Positions 27,711 through 39,999 of a stretch of DNA of 64,000 bases are shown here, piece after piece. Under the pieces are notes generated by a model, which saw only the letters and a program-made list of their open reading frames with translations, was not told the DNA's origin and did not search any database. A program made the translations under genes and the position numbers. Numbering within the stretch: position 1 is the stretch's first letter; the number at the start of each line of letters is the position of its first letter. This DNA comes from Eunapius fragilis (taxonomy: Eukaryota > Porifera > Demospongiae > Spongillida > Spongillidae), in contig OY811980.1 of NCBI GenBank assembly GCA_963681505.1, forward strand, positions 6,174,359 to 6,238,358, given 5' to 3'.

Positions 27711-28571
27711 CATAGATAGTATAGGAGAGGGATTGGAAACGGAGGCAATCAACACCAATCAACGCGTGCACTCCGTGAAGTTTTGGTGCCCAGGCCATTC
27801 TTGATTAAAATGGCTAGCTGTTTCAACAGCTGTCTTTTTGGTTTGGCTGAGAATAACGAACTAACGGTGCTTAGAAAGCAGAATTGGCACACTGTCCCTT
27901 GAAATCTTCTTGTGCTTTGTGCGACAAGTCAACTTGAACTTATGTTGACTTGCGTTGTACATCCTGCCAAAAGATGTATATAAATTAATTAGTCACTTCA
28001 GACGAGATCTGTACAGACGAACCCGTGTTTTTATTGACTAAAAAACCATCCAGTGGCATGTATAAATGATCGGACTATAGCGTGCACTAGTCAATTCATA
28101 GAGTGTAGTAAGCGTGTAGCCACTACACCCGTAAGTATACGAGGAGGTCAAAATCAGGTTTTTGCCATTTTTCCCGTCTATTAATGAAAATATTATCTCC
28201 AAAACTATCCTGTGGCACGTATTTATGTTAGGTCTATCACATTGTACTACTGTATAGTAATTACCTTCTTCTTCTAAACAGCTGCACCCGTAAGTCTCAA
28301 TTTGCGTGTGTCGTCCGCCGATCGAAAAAACTGCGGTACGATTAGCTCTATGAACGTAAAAGTTAGCTTTTTGGAATGCACTTACCAAGATCTACCAGGT
28401 ACTGTTCTTAGTTTAAACGTATATCTCAGTTTAAAAAACTCGAAAAGGGGGAGAGGCTCTTACAGTCCAATTAACAACCAATTAGCAACTTCACGGAGAG
28501 CGCGCTCAAGTCTCCGTACAAATGTATAGCTCACGTGCGCCGTTTCCAATCCCTCTCCTATACTATCTATG
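27711..28571. mobile_element. Non-autonomous DNA transposon with 32-bp TIRs and target-site duplication
   Basis: The first 32 bases (27711-27742, beginning CATAGATAGTATAGGAGAGG and ending GGAAACGG) are the exact reverse complement of the last 32 (28540-28571). The element is flanked by a perfect direct repeat CTTAGAT (27704-27710 and 28572-28578), extendable to 8 bp (GCTTAGAT) if the terminal base is counted as target. Inside are two related stretches, each ending ACACCCGTAAGT or GCACCCGTAAGT (near 28130 and 28285), and no transposase. A 7-8 bp duplication is compatible with a hAT-like element, but the termini do not let me assign a superfamily. Confidence 0.88.
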
Positions 28572-28578
28572 CTTAGAT

Positions 28579-29441
28579 TAACGTTATTGATTGCTAACCA
28601 TGGCATTAGCAATTATCCATGTAATCCTTGGTTCAATCGACGATTCCTCTTTGTCGCTGTCGATTTTTTTTTCAAGAGCGCTTTTAATGTCTAATGACGT
28701 CAGTTTGTCTATCGCGGTGTATTCACGTTCTGCCAGTTTTAATAACAGCCCTTATTTGCATGTTCTTTATAATAAAGGTCCTTTGGAGCTTGGCCTGTAA
28801 TTCCCAAGCTCAAATTCTTTTTCTCGGGTCCAAAGTCACAGGCAAGGTGATCGAGATACGCGTGATTACTGTAATTGCGTAACTCGTCGCTTTAACACTC
28901 TGGCTTGGGACCAGACAAGAGCTTCTCCTTGGCAATGTCGGGCCAAGCTCTAAAGGACCTGTACAATGAGCATGCACCGCCAAATGTAAAAGGGATGTTG
29001 AACAGGCAGAACGCGAATAAATTTACACGTCGGTAGACAAATGCACCCCCGGGAGGGATTAGACATTAAGGCGTTTCCACTACACAGACGGCAAACCGGG
29101 GCGATCCGCCCATTCTCGTACTCAGTCCCATTCTCGTACTCAGTCCTATTCTCATCCTTTTTCAAATTATAAATTGATGATCAATGGATTCATATTTTGA
29201 CACACCCACCACTAAGGTTTATCTGTTTGGGAATGGATTTTAGGTGGACCACATACATGTAGGCTGCACCTAACAGATGAACCACACCCATGTGTACGAT
29301 GATTTATTAGATTTTATATGTATGTGAGAGACATATGTCTGAATGTTATCTTGTTACGTGACTTGTAAACAAATTGTTTTGTAAACTAGGAAGGGTTCAG
29401 TTGTAGTTAGATCACAAAAAGCTTCGCTTCATTGTTAGTCT
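28579..29441. other. Intergenic DNA, no gene seen
   Basis: A short tandem repeat (CCCATTCTCGTACTCAGTC, three imperfect copies) lies near 29108-29157. Otherwise nothing recognised. Confidence 0.5.
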
Positions 29442-31715
29442 TCACTTCTGCCTTTGTTGCAACTCCAATCCATGGCGGCCATGATCAGATCCAAAATGGC
29501 CACCTTGAGTCAGCCGAGAGCGCTGGCTGTGCCTGTTGCCCTCCTCCTCCCTTGGTGCAACCAAAGGGACGTCATCTGAAGACGTGCTCTGTTTCTCAGA
29601 CAGCGGGTTATGGCTCAGTTCCTTGGTCAGTGTTGTGTGGGTGGGAGTCACCTGCTCATATGGTTCATACCACACAGACCCGTCAGACAGGTCATGCCCT
29701 AGGTCACGTCCCACGAGTCCAGGTCTGGACATGGGTCCAGGTCCAGGCAGGTCACTTCCCATGGATCCAGGTCCGGGCTGGTCACATGCCATGGGTCCAG
29801 GTCCGGACATGGGTCCTGTTCCAGGCAGGTAATGTCCCATGGATCCAGGTCCAGACATGTCTTGTGGGCCACACTCCATGGGTCTGCACTGCACAGCATC
29901 TAAGCATTCCGGTTTTCTGGTCTCGCAGATGTCTGATTGGTCGACTTCCACGTGCCCAGACCAATACGTAGCTTTGTGCATGGCGGCAGCTCCTGAGTCA
30001 CTGCTACTTATAGTGACCCCACTGTTCCCTGTGTTAGCCTTAGCATTGACGTTCATTGCATTCCCAATTCTATAAATCCTGGCCGCACCAGGGGTCCCCT
30101 GTTCCCCTCTGCTGCCAGTTGCGTTAAAGTCTAGGTGGCCGTAAGTTTGATCGTTGAGGTCACAGCAGTTTCCCCCTGCTGCATACGGGGTGGATATAGT
30201 TAAAGTGTTAATTGATTCGGCCCTGTTGACGTGGTTGTAGCGCTGGTCCGATTGGCTGCCCAGAAGTGAAGTGCTCTGGTAGCGGCCTTCTTGGAGTAGA
30301 CTGTACATGTAGTCTGAAGTCTTGCTTTTTGGCACAGAGGTCACAGGACCAAACATCTCCCCTGCTTTTTGAGGGTGGTTGAGTTTGTTGTATTCTTCAC
30401 TTTCACTGGGGACACAAGAAGGGCCTGTACCATTGCTGTTGTGTGCCATGGGAGGAACTGAATAATAAACGGATTGGTCAGTGGGTGTGGTTCTGATAAG
30501 ACTTGAGACGCCAGCTTCCAAGCTGTTTTGTAGTTGTGCTGAGCTGGGAGCAGGAACATGTGAGCTGTTGATGAGCCAGTGTGGAGAAGGGAAATGATAA
30601 GAGACAGGAGTCAGTGGCTTCACACATAGACACAATATGTAACCACAAAAAGGAAGGAACATACCCCCGCATAGAAGGTATCTGTGCTGTAACTGAGCCT
30701 GCACACGTTGGAGGGGTATTGTGTATGATGCAATGACCAGTGATCAAGTCACTTACCTTTGGCCCTCCACCTCCAGCATATGCACGCAAATAGGGTAAAC
30801 AGGACTGATGCCAGGGTCACCACAGCCAGAGCAGCGGCTGCAGATGCCAGCACCATGGTCTCGTAGGACCTGACCTCTGCCCTCGATGGGACCGTGGTGG
30901 GAAACTGGGAAGGGGAGAATGGGGTCGCAAGGGCATGGGATGTGGTGGGAGGAGCCATGCTACCCGGTGAAAAGGATGCAGTAGATTGAGTGTCCTGCAG
31001 ACGAGAAAATATGCTTTCCGTCATGAAGGGTTGATCCCTCACAACAATGGAGGGGGACACCGTCGAAAATTTGCAATAAGAGGAGGATGATGGTGTTAAA
31101 GGTACATATGTGGAGGAAGGTTGACAAAGGCTGGCTCCTACAGTCGTGAAATTACTTTGTCCACCAGATGTATTGAATGCCTCGGTAAGAATCGTTACTT
31201 CGGAACACACTGGCTTCTTCAGGTCACAGGATGGATTGATGAGCAGGGCCTGACTTTTGAGTGAACCATTATTGACTTCACACCAGTAATATCCACCGTA
31301 CGGTTCATTTTTAACATTAATATGTATGGTGGAAGCCTGAAAGTAACCACTGCAGGTATTATTAGCTCCAAACTCCTGTTGACATATTCCATTGACGTTG
31401 AACGGCTTCCAGTACCATTTCAATGAAGAAGAGTCACACAGCGAGCCGCATTTAATGACGCATAGGACCATGGCAATGTTATTCGACGGTAAACAGTCCA
31501 GCTGACGAGGCGGGACGCTAGTAAATGAGCAGTCTTTGTCTGTTGTATGATCCCGGTGGCCCGCCGAAGAAGAAGGTAACACACGTTACATGCAGAACGC
31601 ACCGTACGTATATACAATAATACTGATGAGCAATCTTACCTGCTGCCGTCGATGGGTCGAACATGTAGGCTGCGGTGAATACAAATAACTGACATAGAAG
31701 ACACAGATGAGACAT
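29442..31715 (-). CDS. Ig-like single-pass receptor with a long tyrosine-rich cytoplasmic tail
   Basis: Proposed exons (minus strand) are 31715-31640, 31539-30757 and 30538-29442; frames join to 651 aa. Exon 1 encodes a hydrophobic start (MSHLCLLCQLFVFTAAYMF), a likely signal peptide. The ectodomain has Ig-like features: paired cysteines, the WYW core and the phrase GGYYWCEV, followed by a Ser/Thr/Pro-rich stalk with N-glycosylation sequons. One membrane span (MVLASAAAALAVVTLASVLF onward) ends with basic WRWRAK. The roughly 365-residue tail holds repeated Tyr motifs of the YxxL/V/I kind (YYSV, YNKL, YSLL, YNHV, YGHL, YRIG, YEQV) and a Gly-Pro-Met repeat region. Exon 3 has an alternative acceptor at 30565/30564 that would read another frame and stop at 30341, giving a short tail. 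No specific family recognised; the receptor role is inference from architecture. It is divergent from ALKBH7 618 bp away. Confidence 0.75.
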
Positions 31716-32332
31716 CGCCGTAGTGTGGGCTAAGCGAGGCTAGAACTACGACTGCATGCTAACATATGTACCTATTGGCTATATACGCCTCAGCAGGATT
31801 TTGTTCAGCTGATCGATTCAATCAACAATGGTCGGTTTTTATATCATGTCCCGGTATTTCAATTTGCATTTCGGTACTTCAGTACAATCTCTCGTTACGA
31901 CACTAATCGACTCGTCATTTCCCACCTCAACAATCATGATGTCGTATTGGCGTTACGTAATAAGGTGATTCCCCACTCACTGTGCTTCATATCCTTTTAT
32001 AATTTGATCAGTCAACGGCATGTAAATCTGATCTAGAAAATGCATTACACTGTTGTTGAAGCTGAACTTAAAATAATGCTAATTGTGTTGATTTAAAAGT
32101 GTAAAACACTTTGCATTGATATTGATTAATTAGTTCCTTTCATTCTTGCGGGGAGGTTCCTTCCATCTTAGATTATAGAGTATCAATGTATCAGTATATC
32201 TCGTTCGCAGTGATGAATTCTGTAGCTCAGCCTATCATCACCCCGTGGCGTATATATATTTGTATAGCTTACTAGGTAATTACAAATTATTAATATATTG
32301 TACTAATAATTTCAAGCATTGTTATTTCTTCA
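31716..32332. promoter_or_regulatory. Divergent intergenic region between the Ig-like receptor and ALKBH7
   Basis: 617 bp between two opposed start codons. AT-rich toward ALKBH7; no specific element recognised. It probably contains both promoters by position only. Confidence 0.5.
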
Positions 32333-33552
32333 ATGGCGTGGAGGACGTCACTGTCTAGGCAAAAATGCTTCCATCCCTTGTCTTTTCGAAAACCTTTTAC
32401 CACATCTCCAAGGCTGGCTGTCGCGCCGTGCGGGTTCCCCGCGCACCTTGTCGACTGCTCAGACCAAGTTGCAGGCGACAGTAGAGACTTCGTGTTGATT
32501 CCCGACTTTATAACTCCAGAAGAAGAGCAGTCCCTTATGAGCGACGTCAGCATGTCGTTCAGAAGGCTGAGGTACCAATATGCACACTGGGACCAGGTGC
32601 GGTCAGACTAAAGCTTACAGTTGTGAGGGGAGGGGCCAAGTATGGATTTCAGTGCAAGTGGGCATTTCATATAGATATTGCTATTTCAAGGCGATAGTAG
32701 CGTAACCTAAACGCGAAAGTCCATTTGCATCGGTACTAGTGTAATTGGGTGATAGGAGCTACGATCCTGTGTCCGAACAAAAGAAAAGGGGGAGGGGGAG
32801 AACTAAGGCCCCCCCCCCCCCCCCCACCTGTGATTTATTTTTCAAACCATAATTGCGCTTTCTGTAGAGTACCTTGGTAATGTTAAGTATTTCTGTGCTC
32901 TGTCTTGCAGGCAATAGAAGGTTACAGAGAGACAGAGAAGAGCCAATGGCAGGCACCAAACCAGACCATCATTGCCAGGCTGAGACAGGCAGCCACCAGT
33001 GCTGTTGACGGCAAGAGTCTGGAAGCTCTACCTGGTATTCACGTGCTGGACTTGGCTAAAGACGGGTAGGCCGCAAGCGTGTAGGCCTCATGCTTTCCTC
33101 AACGTCAGTCCCTCCCTCCCTCACCAATAGGTACATCCGACCACACATAGACAGTATCAAGGTATGGCAGCAACCCTCTTACCACCCTCCCCCAATCCCC
33201 TCAAAGCTTAACAAACGCACACGTATGGTCAGCACTGTGGTGATGTCATAGCTGGGGTCAGCCTGCTCTCACCATGCGTCATGAGGCTGCAGTGTGAAGG
33301 CAATGCTGCAAAGCTGGTACACACCCTCTTACTCCCACGTTCCCTTTACATCATGCGGTAAGCCCATGGGTTAGGTGGGCATTAATGAGAACGCATCTTG
33401 CAACAACCTCTGTTCTTTGCAATTACAGAGGGGTGATCAGATTCAAATATACGCATGCAATCCTTAGCCCAAAGGACTCTCAGTTCATGGGGAACGCTGT
33501 ATTCAAAGACAGGAGGGTATCGTTGGTGTGTAGGACCACACCTGCTGAGTGA
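32333..33552 (+). CDS. ALKBH7: ALKBH7, mitochondrial 2-oxoglutarate/Fe(II) dioxygenase family, five exons, intact
   Basis: Exons 32333-32596, 32911-33065, 33131-33161, 33233-33357 and 33429-33552; all GT-AG and in phase, giving 232 aa (human about 221). The N-terminus (MAWRTSLSRQKC and onward) is Arg/Ser-rich and lacks acidic residues, as expected of a mitochondrial targeting peptide. Family phrases include GYRETEKSQW, the iron-binding HxD in GYIRPHIDSIK (exons 2-3), the distal His in FKYTHAIL, and the C-terminal Arg-containing RRVSLVCR that binds 2-oxoglutarate in relatives. Known for the family: ALKBH7 is a mitochondrial AlkB homologue implicated in programmed necrosis and fatty-acid metabolism and reported to act on mitochondrial RNA. 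The stop lies 90 bp from the end of a converging CFAP57 fragment; the same tail-to-tail order recurs at 45.9-47 kb. A His (HCGDV) replaces the Phe that human ALKBH7 has after the HxD region. Confidence 0.93.
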
Positions 33553-33642
33553 TATTGCAGTTGGTTAACTGTGTCGTGTACGCTGTGGTTTGTGTCAAAT
33601 AATACAATACAACAGAAACGATATAAGGATAAAAGTGTTGTG

Positions 33643-34208
33643 TCACTGAACAGCCATGGGAGAGTCCTGCATTGGGGGCAGCCTTGTCCTGGACTGAGGC
33701 CTCTTGCCACTTTCGAGCTCTCTGATCAAGGCTTGCAGTTTGCTAATCTCCGTCTTCTGCATCTCAATCAGGCGGGAATAGTCCGGGAGCTCGACCTTTG
33801 CCAGGTTTGTGGCGGGAACAATTGGCTTGGAGCTAGTAATGGCAGCCTGGTCATCAAAACCTTGCTTGCGTGCAATCTTGACCGCGGCCTCAAAGTCATG
33901 TGCTTGGTTCCTGGACTTCTTGAGCTCTGTACGCAAGTCATTGATCTCTTTCAGCAGGGCAACATTGTCCTGTAAGAGGCATTAATTATGATGCTGTCAA
34001 ACCAGGTGGGGTACCACTGGGGGAATGTCCAATACACATGAGTGTAGATGGATGGGGAAGAGGGAGGGAAGGTAGGGAACACCTGCATGACCCTGATGTA
34101 GTCGACTCGGTGGATCTCAGTGTCCTTGGCTAGCTTATTCCTCAGGAAGATACAACACAATGCACACCTCCACATACATACTTCCACCCAGATTCACACA
34201 CATACCCA
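33643..34208 (-). pseudogene. CFAP57: CFAP57 3'-end fragment (last exon intact, penultimate exon truncated)
   Basis: 33969-33643 matches the terminal exon of the complete CFAP57 gene (46942-46616); the open frame to the stop is kept with only a few changes (for example VELPDY for VEPPDY). Upstream, about 34150-34085 matches the 3' part of CFAP57 exon 18, but at GCTTATTCCTCAGG the sequence jumps to intronic DNA corresponding to about 47350, so roughly 200 bp including the exon's acceptor are deleted. The exon 18 donor has changed from GTGAGC to GTGTTC. No other CFAP57 exons lie nearby. It is a duplicated fragment, not a gene. Confidence 0.92.
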
Positions 34209-35251
34209 TACACCCAGTTCTCTTTATGCAGTGCTGTTTACTTTATCTGTGTTAAATACCTTGAATACACAATATGAATAACAGAATCATGCATGTACTC
34301 AGGCTGGACTACTAGAATCCACTTGACATGCATGGAGCTTTCACATATGTGTACCACGTCAATTCCTAGCTCTAGGACTTGACGTTGGACACATATGTGA
34401 AAGCTCCATGCATGTAAATAATAAAGACCCTGTGTAGGGTCTTTATTGACAGTACTGGTATAAATGATCAAGAGCTGGTCACAGCAATAATGGCATCACC
34501 GTTTACCACAACTTTAATCCAAAACAACATCTTTACAATTAGACATATTTCAGGCAAGGCAATAATGTCAATTGAAATACCATGATGTAGAAGAGGTTGC
34601 AATATTGATCGGAACATTATCCAAATATGAGTGGCGGCCTCTCATCCCTGGGCCCCCCCCCCCCCCCCTATACGGGGAGGGAGGGCCTGGACACTTGGGG
34701 GCTCCCCTAGGTGGGGGAGGGAGGGGGGTGCCAGACTTGCTGCTCCTTTTTTTCTGTTATGACTTAAATGGATATATGACTACTGGCTACTCCTCCTAGC
34801 CGGTGAAGAGCGGACACCCTTCCTTAGCTGGTGGAGGGCGGACAGCTTCACTAACCTCCTCTAGCGGTGAGGAGCGGACAGTGTTCCCACTAACTGGGCA
34901 TGCCAGCTGTACCGGAGCTAGCTAGGATGGAGTAATCAATTTCTCATCTTCTTATCATCAAATGATAGCCAAAATTGCACCATTTCAGATAAAATGGTGC
35001 GTGCCAGCCACTACCTGTGATCATGCCCCTCCCATTTCCCTCTATTACTATCCATATAATGCTGGAAGCATTTTTTTTCTAATCCTATCGTGTTCCTCAA
35101 ATGACAGAAAAAACGTGTATCATTCATGACCCTCTGGTCTGTGGGTAAGGATTGCACTGATGTATACTCCACTCCCCTTATGCATACCAGTACCATGGTC
35201 AATATATAATTATAATAATAGTATCATAGACAGTACATGAATCCCTCTCTG
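34209..35251. other. Intergenic DNA with two strong hairpins and the edge of a duplicated block
   Basis: A 90-nt near-perfect hairpin lies at 34326-34415 and a 12-bp stem hairpin at 34420-34447 (see separate entry). C runs occupy 34653-34668. From about 34790 the sequence matches 43385 onward, the 3' flank of the two membrane genes. Confidence 0.6.
34326..34415. repeat. 90-nt near-perfect hairpin
   Basis: ACATGCATGGAGCTTTCACA at the 5' side pairs fully with TGTGAAAGCTCCATGCATGT at the 3' side. The stem continues through GTCAA/TTGAC and TCCTAG/CTAGGA with only about two mismatches and a loop of a few bases. A second perfect hairpin follows at 34420-34447 (AATAAAGACCCT, GTGT loop). Either a tiny foldback element or a hairpin RNA precursor; sequence alone does not decide. 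Confidence 0.75.
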
Positions 35252-36550
35252 CTACTCATCTGGATAAGCATGTACAATGTAACTATTAAGAACTATGAGA
35301 CTACCATACACAATGAAATCGAATATAAAAAAAATGTGTGTGTGTGGTTCTTTGTCATTCAGGTACTTCATAACTCTTTCCATGATAGAAAGTTCAGGAG
35401 CATTTGTACGGATTGCTTTTTCACCTTGAACTTTATTGAAGTGTATTTCCTGCAAGTCAAGCTGATGCTTCTTAGCTTCTTCAATACCCTTCACCTCATT
35501 ATTAATCTTTAGTATGTGCCACCTCAAAAGGAGAGCACCAACTATTATTTTGACTATGATCATGAATGATTTCAACAGTGTAATTATAGCATACACCAAC
35601 TTGATATCTGAGTTCAAATTGTACGTATAAGAAAGAGTGTGGTATGTATTCAGAGCAGAAGATGCAGTAAATAGCCCAATGCCAATGGGTACTATTTTAA
35701 AACTTATCATAGTGAATAAGTGAGAAAAATTCTTAATCTCTATTTCAGAATGAAGTGCAACTTTAAGGTCTGGAGCAGGTAACCAAAAAGCTGACAAACA
35801 AAACAAATAAAATGTCATCCCAGCAACTACCGCCGATGAAATTATCACAGAATGCAAAATTAATCGCACAATAACAGCTCCATACCAGGGACCACCAGCT
35901 ATCATAAGATAGGTGTACGAAAGAGGTGAAAGCAGAAAACATACTAGTAGATCAGTAAACCGAAGCATTGAACCTAGTTTCCGGAATGAGCATTCACCTT
36001 TCGAGCGGATGCAGCAGCAAAGTCTATTAAAGCACATTCCTGTTAGACTTAAAGATACAGCATAGTTAAGACTAATTGTTTCATAATACAGGCTGAGATA
36101 TGGTAACGAATCCATCGCAAATAAAAATGCATTCCTGGTGCTATTGGTTGAATATTTGACACCCAAGTAATCCCCCAGACGTGTGGTTATATCAGGGGGG
36201 AGGAAATCCGGCATTTTAATAATGCATACCACGTCGACAGCAAAAAGCGCGAAGTGAGCAAAGCCATGCAAAACTTCAAACAGTATTACTACAGTGCGAT
36301 GTTCGAGAAGAGCCTTATTGGAGGTTGAAGCGCTTGAGCATAATTTCTTTTTTTTTACCGCATCAATTAATTCACTGATTTTTTTTCTCTTCTTCAAAGC
36401 TGACCAACATTTTTCAGGAATAGTGCTAGTGGCGCCACAATATGCGAATTTGGTTGTTAACACGTATAACCCAGTGGACACGAGAATACCAATGATTGAA
36501 GAAATAAGAGTGATTATCGCGGCAGGGACATGTGGGATCAAATCCGCCAT
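35252..36550 (-). CDS. Multi-pass membrane protein A (432 aa), unknown family
   Basis: Single-exon frame from ATG at 36550. Hydrophobic segments suggest about eight membrane spans, near residues 9-31, 87-112, 140-170, 195-217, 221-253, 277-300, 315-342 and 405-428. Loops contain a Cys-rich patch (NRLCCCIRSKGEC) and, before the last span, a charged stretch rich in Lys/Glu. I do not recognise the family; no transporter or GPCR signature is evident. A close paralogue lies at 43881-45155, and similarity extends into both flanks (about 34790-36790 against 43385-45395), so they arose by segmental duplication. The first cytosolic loop differs most: copy A has a Lys-rich insert absent from B. Confidence 0.8.
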   Translation of the reverse strand: MADLIPHVPAAIITLISSIIGILVSTGLYVLTTKFAYCGATSTIPEKCWSALKKRKKISELIDAVKKKKLCSSASTSNKALLEHRTVVILFEVLHGFAHFALFAVDVVCIIKMPDFLPPDITTRLGDYLGVKYSTNSTRNAFLFAMDSLPYLSLYYETISLNYAVSLSLTGMCFNRLCCCIRSKGECSFRKLGSMLRFTDLLVCFLLSPLSYTYLMIAGGPWYGAVIVRLILHSVIISSAVVAGMTFYLFCLSAFWLPAPDLKVALHSEIEIKNFSHLFTMISFKIVPIGIGLFTASSALNTYHTLSYTYNLNSDIKLVYAIITLLKSFMIIVKIIVGALLLRWHILKINNEVKGIEEAKKHQLDLQEIHFNKVQGEKAIRTNAPELSIMERVMKYLNDKEPHTHIFFIFDFIVYGSLIVLNSYIVHAYPDE

Positions 36551-37063
36551 TTGTCTTCAGGATTAATAGTTATAAATCACTCGTACGTGAATACGCACTG
36601 AAATATGATGCACTTGTTTATGAAGCGGCAAACCTTGGATGGCGTTCTGCTTCCTTTCACTTCCCCGCCCGGCGGTACTCGTACACTTTATTGCTCGCAC
36701 GTACTCTTGTGCGGGCCGGCCGATCGCTGTGCCTCGCAAATAAGAACAAGTGCTGTATAATATCGCTTAACAGAACTATAGTCAGTATAGAGAGATTCAG
36801 AATATGACTTGACCATAGAGATTTCGATTTCGCTTGGAATTTAACGTCAGTCATACATCCGGTTAGTTCCGAAATTTGGATTTTGATTTTTCACCCGGAA
36901 TGGAACCCATACCATGCAATGCGACAAGGCAAGGGTAGTAAGAGGGCGTGTCTCATAATAGACACCATTATGGCATCTGTATATGTACTGCGTACGTATC
37001 ACAGCATGTGTGGTTATGAGTCGTGTGCACGTGTACTTATATGTAGGCGTGTGAATAGGTGTG

Positions 37064-37122
<59 letters not shown>

Positions 37123-38580
37123 ACCAAAACTGGCAGTTTCTGCATGTTTTTTTTAATATAGTACTTAGCATTGTGCTCTACAAAGCCATTCATTCTTACG
37201 CAGTACAATAGCACATTCAGTTGAAGCATAGCTGAGCGCAGAATTTATAATCAGCTATACATTTCTATAGCAAGTGCCACTTGATCCAAACTTGAAATGC
37301 ACGTGTTCCAAATTTTGTAGGTGTATTTGTGTGTGTGTGTGTGTGCATGTGTGTGTGTGTGTGTGTGTGTGTGCAATCGGCCAAGCTACCCTTAAAACTT
37401 TCTTAAACATGTACTCAAGAAATGTTAGTGGTTAAGTTATGAGTCATATTTTCTGTGCGTGCTAACAGTTCGAATGCAGCAGATATTTTACATGGTGGAG
37501 TGGTCCTCTCACAATTACATATGTGTACATTTCCTCAATGCCATGCCATATGCACACTTAGCAAGTTACATTCTTTTTCTGCCTCAGAGATCTATCTCAG
37601 TTACTTACTGAGGGCTAATAGGGTTCACTTACCAAATGGAGGTGCAGGGTTGATGACTTGAACTTGCATACCGCTTTTCTGTGATCTGTGTCTACGTGTG
37701 TGCTTTGTCCATAAAATAAACCTCACCAACATGCAATACCTATCCAGTTTTGACATATGTATGTAGAGCCTATGGCCATACTGAATAACTACATGTAGAA
37801 GTGAACTGGACATCCAGGTTTTGTTGGAACATAGAGTGGGTGTGGAAACTAGGGTAATTTCTGCCATTGCATTCATTCTTTGACGATACAGAACATATTC
37901 ACTTCTCATACGTGCATCTATCCACAACCAATAGTCCTAAGGTAGTCTAAATACCCTGGAGCAGCAGCGAAAATTGTGAGTGTGGTTTTAACAATAAACC
38001 CACTTTCCCCTACAACAAAAAATAGATCCACTCAGGATGTACATTGCCATGGCAGCAGATGCCTCATGTATTGACATGCATTTCCTGGGGTTAAATCTGG
38101 CAGCGGTTAAAACACATGCTATTGCTTCATACCAATGTTCCCCCAGCAATACATTCACTTAAAACCTTGACAAGTATGGAACATGGTTTACATAATGGAC
38201 ACTATGCTTGCTTGGCATCACCTAAGTACATGACCAGAAAATAAAGAATGCAATTCAGCACCTTACTAAGTCTACTCCTGACATGGCATTGAGGGATTCT
38301 TTAAAAAGAAATGTACACACATGACATCGTTAGAGACCTCTGCTATCGGCCATACTAGCTCAAAGCATTAGCATGATGCACAGAATGTATGTCTTGTAAA
38401 AACTAGAGCAAAATGGAATCTACGTTTCAAAATGGGTTTTAGCAGATTCCTGGAAAAAGTCAAGCGACAAGAGTTACTCCAAATAAAGCTCTTTTAGTCT
38501 TAGCCCTATCTTTTTGGCATACGTAATTACATCACAGATGAAACTTATAAATCCCTGAAGGATGCCTAACTGTAATATAC
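36551..38580. other. Intergenic DNA with GT microsatellites
   Basis: GT repeats at about 37064-37118 and 37328-37373. No gene recognised. Confidence 0.55.
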
Positions 38581-39921
38581 ATTCCCAACGAGCTTACATT
38601 GTGCAGATAAAAGACAAGCCACATTCCAATGACATGCAGTAACAAGGGTCCAGGGGTCCAGTTTATTTCTTGTCTTTAAATTGGAATGAGTTCACGTGAA
38701 ACCTAATGTCTATCTTGAAACACTCGTGATTCTGTTGCAATGACTTTGGATATTCCATGCATGCTAAGCATTCACACGTTTCTACATGTGTGACTCAAAT
38801 TTATTTTATGGGTAGGAGATCATGAAAAATCAAACGTTACCTATTAGAGACCAGCTGTTGTGCAAATTTTATAGGATATAAATGCATGCTGACTTTGGTG
38901 CATTGTACTTAGGGTGAAAAGGAACAATCCAGATGTCTTAAGGACACAAAGCAGCAATAAAGCTTGGTGTTGGGAGATGTTTCAGAGAATTACCCCTTTC
39001 ATTGTGCATGATGGTCCAATGACATTATCGGACAATTAGCCATGCAAGCCACATTCATTTATTGTTATAAATTGGTAGTCATGTCATCATCATATCTGAG
39101 TACAACATTCGTGACACAGTAGCTGTGTATCCCCCTTGGTCTAACTGCAGAATGGCGGTGGTTTTAATGCAAAATCTGGACTTTTCTTCTGTCAGACCCG
39201 AGTTACACTCCAAAAAATTATAGATCAGTTGCTGATCCTTTTTAAATGGATATTCCATGCTTGGTGTAGTTTTCTTATGACTGTCTCAAATACAAATGGT
39301 CACCTCTTACCACTAGGTCAGCCATTGTGGAGATGTTATAGGATGTAACTGTTACTTTTTTCTTGCACACTGTTATTGATGCAATGTACATATTTAGTAC
39401 TCCTTCCATTAATTTAATCATGTATGCATAAGTTCTGTTGAGTGTTACAGGTCTTTGTTTTTCAGTTTAAAAGAAAGTTTCTACACTTTGTGTAGGTGCA
39501 AACCAACCAGACCACTTCTTAATTTAAAATGTTGCCCTTATTTATATGTGATATTAGTAGCCCTCAAAATTGCCAGAACACCGACAATTTGTAATTTGCG
39601 CCTTCTAAAGATGTTCAAAGTTTGCCACACACATGCATGCACACACCACACACACACATACACACATGCACACATACACGCATACATACACACACACACA
39701 TGGCACACACACACATGGCACACACAAAAACTCCACGCATAAAAATATTTTTTTCGCATAGTTCCGCTGTAAAATGTATTGCTGATTATAAATATAGCAC
39801 TCCGTTATGCTACAACAGAATGTGCAATTTAACTGCGTAAGAATGGCTTTGTAGAGCACAATTCAAGTACCAGAAAAAAGAAATGTGTTCCAAGTCTTGC
39901 CAGGTTTTTTTTAATAGGCAC

Positions 39922-39999
<78 letters not shown>

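Noticed and set aside
28038..28388. 116-codon minus-strand frame inside the 27711-28571 transposon
   Set aside because: No transposase motifs or homology recognised; the duplicated CCCGTAAGT segments explain part of the frame.
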